A stretch of DNA of 64,000 nucleotides, from assembly GCA_963678675.1 (NCBI GenBank), contig OY783199.1, forward strand, positions 7,261,501 to 7,325,500. The letters are read 5' to 3'. A model generated the notes under the pieces. The model ran no database searches and had not been told where the DNA came from. It saw nothing but the letters and a program-made list of their open reading frames with translations. Below, piece after piece: positions 11,804 through 22,389 of the stretch (position 1 is the first letter of the stretch; each line of letters begins with the position of its first letter). A program made the translations under genes and the position numbers. This stretch comes from Xiphydria camelus. Its lineage: Eukaryota; Arthropoda; Insecta; Hymenoptera; Xiphydriidae.

Positions 11804-12267
11804 TCCGTGCCATTCTCGTTCTTTCTTTCCCCCTTTTTCTCCCCCTCAGCTATTCACCTACCGCGTTCGCTTCGCACCCCTCGCATTGGGGGGATGCGAA
11901 ACCGTGAATTGTTCAGATGCTTGTTTCGTTGTTCACGGCGAAAGCCGGCTCTCCATTCACCTGATATTGCTTCGAACGAACTTGCACGCTCCGCTCGAAT
12001 TCCGTTCGCTTTTTACCCGCGCGAGTTCAGCCACGATTGAAACAACATTCGATCGGTCGCTGCCCTCTCCGATTTCGCGCTGGGGGTTGACGATATAGGA
12101 TTTTCGAAGGGGCCCCGAATTGCATACAAATTGCAATTGCTATACGTTTGCAGCGTGTTTTCAACGAAATACGACACGTTTCGCGAAGCGTTAATAGTGC
12201 AATTTCGGTCGTGTACCATAACTAGTACACTGAAAAAAACAGTTTATTTATAATTGACATACGTCGG

Positions 12268-13026
12268 ACATACATTGGACTAGAAATGCTGTCCTAAAAG
12301 AATATTGAAATAAAAATAAGAAGGGATAATTAGATACGATTGGCACTTTTCATATAATTAGAGGAAGGATGTACGTTTTTGAGCAAGCATCGGTAGGAGC
12401 GATAAAAATGCGATTCAGCTCCTTCGGGTGGTAAGTTTGAGAAACGAGGTCCGGCCTTATGGAGCTCTAATATTTGATTCCAAGTGTATACAAATTATTT
12501 GTACATATCAAAGTGGCTCCAGGAATTTCGGAATTTTTGTCCATTTTTTCGCAATAAGGGCGGTTATCCCTGCTCGGAGGGGATAAAGATAGAATTTTTT
12601 AATAACATTTTTTCGAAATCAGCATATTCGATTTACCTTAAAAACGAGCTTTCGGAATTCTCATTCACTTTTTATGCAATGGGGATAGTCGCCTCTGCTC
12701 AAAGGATAGATTTATGAATTTGTTACAATTATTAATGGTATCAGTGTGTAGTCGAAAACCCCTGAAGCGACTTCGATACGAGTAATGTCAAATAATTTTC
12801 ATCCATTCGGAATTTAACATTAGAGCTCGATAAGGCCGGACCTCATTTCTGAAACTTACCACCTATAGATGGGTTGAATCATATTTTTTTAAGGTGCTAC
12901 CAATGCTTGCTCAAAAACTTACATCCCTCCTCTAATTCTCTGAAAAATGCTAATCGTATCTAATGATTCCTTCCTAATTTTACTTTAATCTACTTTTATG
13001 ACAGCATTTCTGGTAATCTCTGTATA
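12268..13026. mobile_element. Inverted-repeat element with about 200-bp arms
   Basis: Left arm from GACTAGAAATGCTGTC through TTTTTGAGCAAGCATCGG to GAGGTCCGGCCTTATGGAGC. The right arm carries the complement in order: GCTCGATAAGGCCGGACCTC, CCAATGCTTGCTCAAAAAC, GACAGCATTTCTGGT. Arms are diverged (about 75-80% by eye). The unpaired centre is about 12490-12800. A plausible decayed, non-autonomous transposon. Confidence 0.75.
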
Positions 13027-13027
13027 T

Positions 13028-13173
13028 TTGATTATGGCGAAAGAAATATTTTTTTTGGGCCAGGGAAATATTCTTTGGCTATTACTCTATTTCTGTTTAA
13101 ATGAAAGACATTCTAATAATGAACATATATTATATTTATTTGGTCCAATAAAATATTTCTTTCGCCATAAATA
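13028..13173. mobile_element. MITE of the ATTATGGCGAAAGAAATATT family, copy 1
   Basis: Ends TTGATTATGGCGAAAGAAAT and ATTTCTTTCGCCATAA are inverted repeats. It directly follows the element at 12268-13026. Same structure at 48.65 kb. Confidence 0.8.
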
Positions 13174-13289
13174 AGTTGACCAATTGTTCGTAAAATTCTC
13201 TCGTCTTGAAAACACCATCTTTCGATATACGTTCTACCCTCGTGACTGTTTTCTCGCTGATACATAATTAAGGCCAGTAATCACCAGTT

Positions 13290-13560
13290 ATTGTTTAAGA
13301 GGGCCTGTAGCCAACTTCGAGCCCGCTAAAAATTGCTCGTTCTCGTTTATCGCGGGAGCTGATTCGGAGCGAGGACCGCGCGGGGACCATTCTCCGCGTG
13401 CCTTCGGTCCGTTCGAAAATAGGAAACGCGAGAGCAAATTAACGCGCGCTAGAGAGTGATATTTTCGGCCCCAGTAGATTCCGTCGATGTCATGCGGTGA
13501 ATCTCTTCCGCGCGGCCCTTGCTCGTGACGTTCTCGTGGCAATTCCACTGCGTGCACATA
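13290..13560. other. Small CpG-rich island in intron 1
   Basis: About 270 bp with CGCGCGGGGACC-type words between MITEs. Open frames are not protein-like. Confidence 0.3.
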
Positions 13561-13734
13561 GGTATATATTTTCGGAGAGTTTTCTTAAGAAATCAGACAA
13601 CGGGTGAATTTTCTCTGGTTTTCTTGAGTAATTAATATAGATTACTATTGGACACGAGGATATGTATATCTGGGTACAATGGATGACAAATAGTGACTTT
13701 TGATTGGTAGAGTTGGAAATATACCGAAAGGTAC

Positions 13735-14066
13735 ACACGGAGAGAGAAAAAGGGTTAGTATTTTTTACAATGAATCACAGTAACAGAGCTCCTCGAGATG
13801 AAACATTGAATTTGTTAATAGATAGTGAACTTTTTACAATTCATAACAGTATAAACCCGTAAACAATCGACGAATATTAACGTAAGACTGGTAAATTTTA
13901 CCGTATAAATTGATGTTTATATGTACCTGCTGTTACGAACTATAAAAAATATGCTGTGGTTTATTGAAAACTTTAATGTTTCACCTCGAGGAGCCCATTT
14001 ATTGGGATAATTGTAAAAATTCATGTGCTTTCCTATGATTTTTTACTAATCTTTTTTCTGCGTGCA
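13735..14066. mobile_element. MITE of the CACGGAGAAAAA family, long copy
   Basis: Begins ACACGGAGAGAGAAAAAGGG and ends CTTTTTTCTGCGTG. The interior pairs GAGCTCCTCGAGATGAAACA with its complement TGTTTCACCTCGAGGAGCCC, and ATAACAGTATAAAC with the later half. Three further copies or pieces are at 54.1-54.8 kb. Confidence 0.8.
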
Positions 14067-14275
14067 CGGTTAAAAATGTTGTATTGGAATTGGTGCGCCC
14101 AATTTTGTATATTAAAATTAGTTGATTCTTCGTGTTAAATTAATATATTTTGTGCTAATTTTAATATCCTTTGTGTTAATTTTAGCACAAAGAAATGTTG
14201 AGTTAATACGAAAAATTGGTTTCTTTTGGCATACAAATAGGTGGACCGATTTCAACATACAATTTCCAACTGTAT
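14067..14275. mobile_element. MITE of the TTGGAATxGxxCCA family, copy 2
   Basis: Arms TTGTATTGGAATTGGTGCG and GGTGGACCGATTTCAACATA pair imperfectly. The internal TTAATTTTAGCACAAAGAAATG and ATACAAATAGGTGGA are shared with copy 1. It abuts the CACGGAGAAAAA element ending at 14066. Confidence 0.7.
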
Positions 14276-15150
14276 ATCGGTATACGTGCGTACTTAACTC
14301 CCTACATCCCGTACTTACGCGTTTACTTACGATGCATTTCGGAGTATACGCATCAGTTTAATGGGTTTCGCGTTGGAAAGAATGGCGGATGAAAGCTAAT
14401 TCTGCAGCCAAGGGCTGCGTATTCCAGCTTCGCCCGTAGCCGCCCTTACTGAGAAGGCAGCCCGTTATAACGTAACACGTATACAACCTTAATACGTTGT
14501 ATACAACGTGCTGCCCCGTTTCAACTGAGAATCTTAAACATTCGAGTTGCTTCGGACGGCATGAAAATAGGTCAAAGAATGGAGCCATTTCTCTTTGAGA
14601 AGGATGCATGACACGTGAAACGAATTCTACTAAATATCATCAATAATAGTGAAAATTTCTTCGAAGCCTTTGAAATCTTTCATAAATGAAACTACATCTC
14701 TCTATTTATAGGACGAAGCTATTTAGATTTTGGGCGAATCGAGGTTGACAGCTTTGAGAAATGAGTTTACGACGAGAGGGATTATTCTTTTTTTGGAACA
14801 TCGTCTCATTAGTTAACCTATGAAATAATTCATGAAACTGAGAGCGGCGATTCATCGAAAATTCGAGCTAATTTTTACATCCGAAGTTATTTGAAGGTCA
14901 TGAAATCATGCTCCTCGAATCCGTCTTAATGAAAATTGTGGCATCATGCCAATAGAAATATATGACTTCATTGAAAGAATTTCATTGGCCTTGAAATCTC
15001 CGCCATTGACCAATTCAATTTAATCGTCGTAATACTAGAAATCGGTATGATACGAACCGATTATTTTTCCCGTGACATTTTTTCTTCTCGACGAAACCGA
15101 CGGAGATATTTCAAGCGCCTTGTACTAGAACTACGGAATTGTCTCATGTT
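14276..15150. other. Intron 1 DNA, no gene seen
   Basis: Mixed composition. A short inverted pair ACGTATACAACCTTAATACG / CGTTGTATACAACGT lies near 14477-14511. Otherwise nothing recognisable. Confidence 0.35.
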
Positions 15151-15155
15151 CTAAG

Positions 15156-15367
15156 ACCCAAGCAACACACTTTAGTCAAAATAATGTCAGTCACTAAATG
15201 ACGTCATTTTTTTGTTAAAACGACATGAAACGTCTTTAAGAAATGACAAAATAATGAGGCTTTATCATTATTTCTTCACATGTTAAAGACGTTTGATGGC
15301 CTTTTGACAACAAAAGTGACGTCGTTTAGTGAGTGACATTATTTCGACTAAAGTGTTTCGCTCAGGG
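15156..15367. mobile_element. MITE of the ACTTTAGTCAAAATAATG family, copy 2
   Basis: Ends ACCCAAGCAACACACTTTAG and CTAAAGTGTTTCGCTCAGGG. Inner arms contain CTAAATGACGTCATTTTTTT and AGTGACGTCGTTTAGTGAG. Length is about 212 bp, as in the other copies. Confidence 0.82.
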
Positions 15368-15375
15368 ACGATCGT

Positions 15376-15535
15376 GCTGGCGGGTGATTATCTCATTATC
15401 TCTGTGCATTTTTGGCCCATAGTGCTATACAAATTTTTGTAGATGGAAATATATTCTACGAAACAGTATCCTACCAATTTTTTTTAGACAAAGACCTTAT
15501 GGGTTACGAGATAATCGAGGTTGAATGACACTTCA
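15376..15535. mobile_element. MITE of the ATTATCTCATTATC family, copy 2 (inverted, diverged)
   Basis: The ends contain GATTATCTCATTATCTC (about 15386) and ACGAGATAATCGAGG. The interior TTTTTGTAGATGGAAATAT is the reverse orientation of the interior of the copy at 41.3 kb. It lies directly between two MITEs of another family (15156-15367 and 15575-15790). Confidence 0.55.
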
Positions 15536-15574
15536 AATAAAACACCAGTCAAATTGAATGCCTGCGGTAGTTCT

Positions 15575-15790
15575 ACCCAAGCAACAACCTTTAGTCAAAA
15601 TAATGTCACTGACTAAATGACGTCATTTTTTGTCGAAATGACATCAAACGTTTTCCAGAAACGTTTTACAAAATAACGATAAAACCACATTTTTTCGTAA
15701 TTTATGATAGACGCTTGATGTGATTTAGAAAAAAAAAAGACATCATTTATAGTGAGTGATATTATTTTGACGAAAGTGTGTTGCTCGGGT
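15575..15790. mobile_element. MITE of the ACTTTAGTCAAAATAATG family, copy 3
   Basis: Ends ACCCAAGCAACAACCTTTAG and AAAGTGTGTTGCTCGGGT. Inner arm CTAAATGACGTCATTTTTTG; the opposite arm is decayed (GACATCATTTATAGTGAG). Only about 210 bp separates it from copy 2. Confidence 0.82.
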
Positions 15791-15799
15791 AATGTTAAG

Positions 15800-16800
15800 G
15801 AGGACACCCGGTACACAGCGATCAGGAAGTCTCGGAAATTTCTACTGGCGAGAGAATCCTCCACGCCGCCATTCTCCGTCCCTTCCGAATCGTAGAACTT
15901 AAATTACCGGCGCCCTCGCGGCAGTGCCATCGATACGTCCGTCTCTTCCGTCGGCGTCACCAAGAATGTCCCGGAATGCGGTATTCGCCGGTTCTGGAAG
16001 GGAGGACCCCGAAGTATTTAAAGCGAATCATTCGCGGCTCTCGAAATATCCACGTTGAATTTATTATATTTGCGGATTACTCTCCCCGGCCCTTTCACCG
16101 GCGACTCGCATAGTCACGCGCGAATATATCCGGCGGGATCGTTAGTTTGCGTTATAGAAAGAGCAAGAGGGAAAGGGGGGAATGAGAAACCTCGATGAAG
16201 ATAGAGAGAGTAGAGCAAAAGGGGCAGACGGGGGGACTAAGTGAAACAAAACGAAAACTGAATCTCCCCGTGCCAATCAGGCCAAGCTTTTGCAGCGAAG
16301 ATCAAAGGGGCGACCCCCCCCCCCCCCAGAAGTTTCCATATTCTTTTGAGGTCTCTCCCGTAGCAAAGAGAAACAACCGAAGGAGGGTCACGCTACGTTT
16401 CGCGGATGGTTCGAAAAGAAAACATTGCCTATATTATACGTAGGTACATGTTTTCATATCGTACGCATCTCAAAAAGTAATTTAGAAAATGTCTAAATTT
16501 GTAAGACAGCCGGAACTGATTTTCTCGTAATTATTATGGATTATAGTGTTTGCTACGGAGTTATTGATAAACATTATAATGCCCTTACGTCGGTACAACC
16601 TCTTCTTCGTTGGTTATGGCAATTAATTTGGGAGCGACTCTCATAATTTTGTGGTTATTACACCGTATGGCCAAGAATATACATCGCGGCAAATGGGTCA
16701 CCTCCGCGTAGGGCTTGTAATAATGCATCGCTGTCGGGTTTGGCGCTTATAGCCGCGCTTCCGGGAATTGGAAACACATTTTCCGCGCAGCATGTTTTCA
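15800..16800. other. Intron 1 DNA with a CpG-enriched part, no gene seen
   Basis: 15830-16140 is CpG-enriched. A poly-C run lies at about 16314-16327. No exon is supported. Confidence 0.35.
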
Positions 16801-16813
16801 GTTTTCATGGAAT

Positions 16814-16835
16814 TGTGTGTGTGTGTGTGTGTGTG
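16814..16835. repeat. (TG)n microsatellite
   Basis: About eleven TG units. Confidence 0.95.
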
Positions 16836-16971
16836 CTTTTGTTAAATGGAAATGATTCGATCGAGGTCCAAGATTGGGTGCCTTTCTTTCGAGCAGTGCA
16901 GCTTTTAGATATGCGAGAGAGCGAGAGAGACGAGGATGTAACATAGATATAGATAGATTTTTTGTAAAAAT

Positions 16972-17870
16972 AAAAGCAAGAGGGCGTATTACAATTTTCG
17001 TTTGTTTGAACTAATAAAAATGAGCTAGAGAGGTGTAGAAACGCTGAAATGAAAAATTGGTCGATACGCCCTTTTAGCATTAAATTATTAAAAAGTTACA
17101 AAATATAAAAGCAAAAGGGCATATCGACCAATTTTCTTATTTCAGCGTTCTTATTTCACCTTTCTAACATATTTTTATCGATTGAAACACTCATTTTTTA
17201 CATGCCCTTTTGCTTTTACTTTTACGAAAAATGCGAAAAGTGGGTTTTTAATTAGTTACACTCAAAAGAATGAACTATGTGAAAAAATCTATAACTAAAA
17301 AATATAAAAGTTAGAATATTTTTAGGGATGAACAAACTTAGTTGAGTTAAATGAAGAGCCTCGATAGAAGCTCGCGTTAAGAACAAAAAGAAAGTGGAGC
17401 ACCCGTCTAACTGCGAGTCTCGAGAGGCTATTATACTTCGCGTATAGTTTGTACCTGTGTACAAGAGATATTAATTTCTCAGGAACTATAGAGCTTTTCG
17501 ATAAGCACGCTTGTTACGTCATCTTAGGATCACAATTCTATTAAGTCTATATATACCTAGTGATCATTCCATGTAATATTTTTCTGTTTCAATCGATAAA
17601 AATATTCAAGATACGTGTGAAAATGCAGAAATAAAGAAAATACTCTATACGCCCTTTTGTTTTTATTTTTCTTGATTTTTAGAAGAAATAATGACAAAAT
17701 GGCATATCGACTAATTTCTTCATTTTAGCAATTTTACACGTATTTTTGAGGTTTTTATCGATTCAAATAAAAAATATATTTTATACGTCCTTTTAGATTG
17801 ACTTTTTTGCTCATACGACCTTTTACTTTTAAATTGACTTTTTTGGCTCATACGACCTTTTGCTTTTAGA
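16972..17870. repeat. ATACGCCCTTTT-motif repeat region A
   Basis: At least eight occurrences of the motif or its complement: AGAGGGCGTATTA (16979), GATACGCCCTTTTAGC (17063), GCAAAAGGGCATATCGACC (17111), ATGCCCTTTTGCTTTTA (17200), ATACGCCCTTTTG (17648), ATGGCATATCGAC, ATACGTCCTTTTAG, and ATACGACCTTTTxCTTTTA twice near 17813 and 17853. 16972-17220 folds as a large hairpin (ACGCTGAAATGAAAAATTGG pairs with CCAATTTTCTTATTTCAGCG). Confidence 0.7.
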
Positions 17871-17879
17871 GACGCGAGG

Positions 17880-18800
17880 TAATAACGTATGGAGCTCTCG
17901 AACGTCGTCGAGTTCTACTGGGTCGAAAATTCCGCCGCGAAAAAAGTGACTCCATATTGTAGCACGCGCGATTCCTCGAATCGTTGTTTTGGTCGTCGCG
18001 CATAAATCTTGGAATTCCTCCTTTTCTTCCACTTTCTCGCGGTTCGCATCTTCGACGAGTCACTTGGGTGCATCTCGAAGAACGCGATCGCGCTCTCGCG
18101 TTCGACGAACTCCTGAAGTTTTCTTTCTTCTTTTGCATATGAATCACTCGCGGAGAGCGTAGGTCACATACCGTTCGAAAGAGATTCACTATAGATTTGT
18201 CAAACTTGAGAAATATATTTCAAGTTTCTTCAGATTATTATTTAGTTTTCATACGAATCAGTCTTATTTTAGGGGCTGTGCACAAATCGCGCGACGCATT
18301 TTTTGGTCGATTTGACCACCCTCTCTCCCCCTGCGCGATAGTCAGCAAAACGCTCGAATTAACCCCTCCCTTCCTCTCTTCATTTCTAGCGCGATATTTT
18401 TTGAGCCCACCTGGAACTCTGATCTCGCTGAAAATATAGCAAACAAAGTCACTCATATAGAGCGGACTCTTTGAAGTTATCTGCGTTTTACACGCAATGT
18501 ATTATAATATTTTTGCTAATAAGAAGAATCGCGCGATTCTCCGAGAGACCTGCCTCCCCCTCCATGACGATCCATGTCGCAAGAGTCAACCCCTTCCTTC
18601 TCCCAAAATGCCTGGCGCGATTTGTGCACGAACTCATATCGTTGGTTGAAAGTAAGAACTAGGTAACTCAAAATTCGACTATTTTTAGTTTTCTACGTTT
18701 TAACATAGTCAAAATAAAGTAGAACTTATTGGAAAAACTAAATAACTCGTCGAAGTAAAATGGCGATCTATAGTTCTTACATTCAGCTGATGATATGCTT
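17880..18800. other. Intron 1 DNA, no gene seen
   Basis: CpG-enriched at 17880-18180. CGCGCGACGCATTTTTTGG (about 18286) and CTGGCGCGATTTGTGCACGA (about 18609), with GCGCGAT elements between, form an inverted pair (TGTGCACAAATCGCGCGACG / GGCGCGATTTGTGCACGAAC), hinting at a decayed inverted-repeat element of about 350 bp (18275-18630). No exon. Confidence 0.35.
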
Positions 18801-18807
18801 TCATTAA

Positions 18808-19016
18808 CACGTTGACTGCCGTCTCGGTCTATTTGACCGAGAAAAAAGTTTCCGCACACGCCGTCTATTAGACCGAGAATTTTATATTTGCACATAATTT
18901 AGTAAAGTATTTTTGCACATAATTTAGTAAAGAGAATAGGAATTTTGAAAAAATTCTTACGTGAGTCGTGTTACTACACTTAAACGTCTGTCTGCGCACT
19001 GTCGGCTGTCAACGTG
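18808..19016. mobile_element. piggyBac-like MITE A, locus 1 (TTAA-bounded)
   Basis: Flanked by TTAA at 18804-18807 and 19017-19020. Ends CACGTTGACTGCCG and CGGCTGTCAACGTG are inverted. Contains GTCTCGGTCTATTTGACCGAG-like pairs (given in part), a direct repeat of TTTGCACATAATTTAGTAAAG spaced 26 bp, and GTGAGTCGTGTTACTACAC. TTAA target choice is the hallmark of the piggyBac superfamily; no transposase is present. Confidence 0.85.
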
Positions 19017-19020
19017 TTAA

Positions 19021-19277
19021 CCCGTTCGCTGCGGATGACCTTTCTTCTGTGCTGAAGGGATATTTTGTTAAAAAATAAAATATTGGGGATGACGCCTTAT
19101 GGCATCATCCGCACATAGTGGGGAGTACGTTGACGCCATTAGGCATCATCCGCAGCGAAAGTGTTCATTATAAGGCATACGCCAGAAACAAAACAATACA
19201 ATTGTAAAGCGTGGGGCGTATACGCCCCACGCGGCGTGAACGGAAAGTCTTCAAAAAACGGTCTGGCAGGGAACGTG
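19021..19277. mobile_element. piggyBac-like MITE B, locus 1, sharing the central TTAA with MITE A
   Basis: Starts CCCGTTCGCTGCGGATGACC right after the TTAA that ends MITE A and finishes GGTCTGGCAGGGAACGTG. The right flank is TCAA, a one-base change from TTAA. The interior has paired GATGACGCCTTATGGCATCATCC and GACGCCATTAGGCATCATCC blocks (first given in part) and a 24-nt perfect palindrome centred on 19220/19221 (19209-19232, arm GCGTGGGGCGTA). Confidence 0.83.
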
Positions 19278-19292
19278 TCAATAGAAAATATC

Positions 19293-19404
19293 TATAAGGT
19301 AAAAAGGGGTGAGTTTGTGCAGGAAATTAGTCTCTTATCACCACGGAATACAGTGGAAATGAGGGGTCAACTTTTTGGGCAAACTCACCCCATTTTACCC
19401 TATA
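19293..19404. mobile_element. Small MITE with TATAGGGTAAAA-type ends
   Basis: TATAAGGTAAAAAGGGGTGAG and the complementary CTCACCCCATTTTACCCTATA are inverted over about 25 bp (22 match); total 112 bp. Inserted 16 bp beyond the piggyBac-like pair. Confidence 0.75.
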
Positions 19405-19869
19405 TTACACTGACATCTCCTAAATTAAAATTGCTGATGCAAAACAAGGTTTTCTTTTCAACCCGTTTTTGCGTATTACCAGCAAATTAGAGAAACCGAC
19501 AATGTGCTCTCTCTCGGCGTTGTAAAGTCCCTTTACACGATAGAGAAAAGAAACGAAGGTGGGAGCCGATGACTACGTATATGAGGCGAGGAGGGCATGT
19601 GGTCGAGCGAGAGTAGAAATGTTCGGATCTGCATCACAATTCCACAATCAGCATCAACCGGTCCCGCTTGTCACACGCTGCGCGGAGCGGACACGTAGTG
19701 ATAATTGTGGCTTTGAACAGGATGGAACGGAATGGTAGAGGGCGGGACAGCGGACAGTTGCTAGGGAGTATTCGCTGTCACGCGGTCCTCGTCTGCGGTT
19801 GAAGCCGCTATATCCCGGTATATCGGCCCTAGCTGTGATCTACTGCACCCTTCCTTTCTCATCCTCCTT

Positions 19870-19899
19870 TTCTCTCTTTCTCTCTCTCCCTCCCTCCCT

Positions 19900-19941
<42 letters not shown>
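19870..19941. repeat. Pyrimidine-rich (CT)n / (CCCT)n microsatellite
   Basis: CTTTCTCTCT, four CCCT units and then uninterrupted CT. Confidence 0.93.
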
Positions 19942-19943
<2 letters not shown>

Positions 19944-19944
19944 C

Positions 19945-20167
19945 TAGCGGCGGTATATATAGCCCGGCTTGTGATATGGCCCATCGTCTATAAATTATAA
20001 AAAATTGTACATGTACCGATACATTCTACTTTTCTCAGTAACTGCAGTTTCCTTGAACACTTCTTAGCTCTTTTTAGCGCCATCTATTAAAAGTAAAATG
20101 TGTCGGCAAATGTACAATTTATAGACGATGGGCCATATCACAAGCCGGGCCATATATACCGCCGCTA
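19945..20167. mobile_element. MITE with TAGCGGCGGTATATA ends
   Basis: TAGCGGCGGTATATATAGCC at the left and GGCCATATATACCGCCGCTA at the right. Pairing continues through CGGCTTGTGATATGGCCCAT, ATCGTCTATAAATT and ATTGTACAT, giving about 65-bp arms. The (CT)n tract touches its left end and a GAGAGAG tract its right. Confidence 0.9.
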
Positions 20168-21260
20168 CCTTATATGAGAGAGAGTACTCTACTCTACCAT
20201 TCTCTCAAATGATATTCTATAAATCTACTCCTATCCCTGTGTGCAACATTTTACCATGCTATTCTTGCAGCTTGCTGCGTCATTTATTCAATTTGAATAA
20301 TAAATCTACCTTCATTCTCTCTCATTCATTCATTCATTCATTCTCTCTCTCTTTAAGAGATACTTATTTCATAGGCTCATTTGTGAGAGCGCATTTTGTG
20401 AGAGCCGTGGATTCGATAGCTTGCCGGGGGATGGGACTAGATATATTTCGAAGCTATAGGTTACGTAGCGAATGGAAGAGACGAAAAGAAGGAGGGAAAC
20501 GGACGGGAAAGTTTCTCTCAGTCTCTACGGCTCGATCGCACTTACCGTCGAACTTTACTTGTTACGTTGTATTAAAAGAAATCCGAGGCGAAGACGGATA
20601 CTACGGGGGGTTCTTTCCTTCTGGAGAACATTTTTTTCTTTGCAATTGATACGACACCCGCGATAGGGCGGAGTTGCTTGTATTGGACCAGCTCCAGAAT
20701 TGGGGACCACTTCTTCGTAAATCTTTATTTTCACGTGTTGGTTGTTTGTCGCTTATTTTAAGAACGAGTGCACCCGGACTAATTTACGTAACTCTTTCGC
20801 ATTCTCCGCATATATTTTATAGAATATTTTTTCATCGCGATGAATAATCGCGCTTACTTTGTCTTACTTACGGAGCTTCAGATCTTCTCGCAACTATATT
20901 AAGAGCGCTAAAATCCTCTTGACACCCGCTCAACCTTTCGAGAGTCTCTCCAAGTGCATTATTGATAAGCCGGTGAACTCTGATACTCGGCTATCGCACA
21001 CGTTCGACACGACGTCGTTCCTTGTCGGCTTTATCATGATTTTATCATGACTACTTCGACTTCCGCATAGATGTAATCTATTTAAAGAATTACACGGCAT
21101 TACGAGGAGAGATTTACTTCCATCCCCTTTTCATTCTCGTCAATTATCAAGAGGCCGTAGAGACTCGTGCTTCTATCAATGTCTTTATTTCTCGAGTTGC
21201 GACATTTGTGAAATTCATGTCGTTTGAAAGATGCAGCATCGGGAGGAGTGCCCGCTAAGT
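20168..21260. other. Intron 1 DNA, no gene seen
   Basis: A (CATT)n run lies at about 20321-20343. 20385-20650 is mildly GC-rich. The 173-codon frame at 20128-20649 includes the MITE arm and microsatellite, so I do not call it a gene. Confidence 0.4.
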
Positions 21261-21261
21261 A

Positions 21262-21482
21262 CTTATAGTTGATAAATGTTTATTTGAATATGGCAAAATA
21301 AACGTTTTATTGAATCAAATAAATATTCGTTAACTATTACGATACTCATTTGGTATGATTATATACATCGAGGCAACCATTTAAATGAAATAAACATTTT
21401 ATTAACTAACATATTTTTTGTCCTAACGAAATATTTATTTCACTGTATACTGTATCTATTAGCTATTAATAGATTGTTCTCT
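21262..21482. mobile_element. Decayed MITE related to the GTTAATAAATGTTTATTT family
   Basis: AGTTGATAAATGTTTATTTG at about 21267, then TTATTGAATCAAATAAATATTC and GAAATATTTATTTCACTG follow the same order as the 48.89-kb element (phrases given in part). Confidence 0.5.
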
Positions 21483-21550
21483 AGGTGATAGTGAGTTGCA
21501 TTCGCAAACGGGACTGGTATGGGCGATATACGCGCACGCACATAGATACT

Positions 21551-21927
21551 GGAAAAAAAATTGCATCATTCAATTATCGGTACGGTTGAATACGGCGAAC
21601 CTCACGGTGTAATTGTTTCAAGTAGATATTCACTTGTTTCAACTTCAATTTGGTTACTTCAACTCTATATCTGTACCTCAGAGCCAAACTATGTTAAGTC
21701 CATTTTTGCCGAAAATGGGTTTTATATGTTAAGTTATACCTACTAAACATTCCATAAAGTATTTTAAACTCAATTATCTCAAAACTACAATTTTTGACTT
21801 AACATAGTTCGGCTCTGTGAGGTACAGATATATTTTTCCTTACACTTTTATGGCATTAAAACAATTGCACATAGAGGTTCGCCATATTCAAATCCACCGA
21901 TGATTGAATGAAGCAAATATTTTTTCC
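21551..21927. mobile_element. Inverted-repeat element with a second inverted repeat inside
   Basis: Outer arms GGAAAAAAAATTGCATCATT and AATGAAGCAAATATTTTTTCC, then CGGCGAACCTCACGGTGTAA and AGAGGTTCGCCATATTCAAA. Inner arms ATCTGTACCTCAGAGCCAAA with ACTATGTTAAGTC, and GACTTAACATAGTTCGGCTC with GTGAGGTACAGAT. The inner pair (about 21669-21828) may be a separate nested MITE. Confidence 0.78.
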
Positions 21928-22060
21928 AATGCACACGTGCATCCAGAGTAAAGTTTTTTTGAATATGAATCTAGTAGGAACATTTATTTGCGACGAATGA
22001 AAAATTTATTTATAAAAAGCCAACACTAGTTCGAAAGTAAATAAACTTTCTACGCTGTAC

Positions 22061-22270
22061 ACTGAGAAAAATTATTAGGTTAAAATGACAAAACGCATCT
22101 AATTAGACGTGTTGATTTATTCTAAACAAAATACTGGTCAGCTGAACCAAATATTTAGTTATTCTAACCAAATATTAGTCAATTTAACCAACAGATGCAC
22201 GATCCATATTTCACCAAATGGTTTGGTCATCATGTCCAGGATGTTGGTCAAGTTATTTTTCTCTGTGTAC
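22061..22270. mobile_element. MITE with CACTGAGAAAAAT ends
   Basis: ACACTGAGAAAAATTATTAGG and GTTATTTTTCTCTGTGTA are inverted. The interior repeats AACCAAATATTAGT-like units. It sits inside an AATAAACTTT-type decayed element (about 21950-22380). Confidence 0.65.
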
Positions 22271-22389
22271 ACAAATCTTTATTTCATTCAAATAAATCTT
22301 TGTTCGATATGAAAAAAATTCCTATTTGTGACTAATAAACAGCAAGTTCGTATTCAAATAAACTTTTCTCCGAGTGTATAGTCAGATGT

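Noticed and set aside
16972..17870. CRISPR-like regularly repeated motif
   Set aside because: Motif spacing is irregular, orientation alternates and the setting is a eukaryotic intron; transposon-derived repeats explain it.
20128..20649. 173-codon open frame
   Set aside because: It begins in a MITE arm and passes through a CATT/CT microsatellite. No domain.
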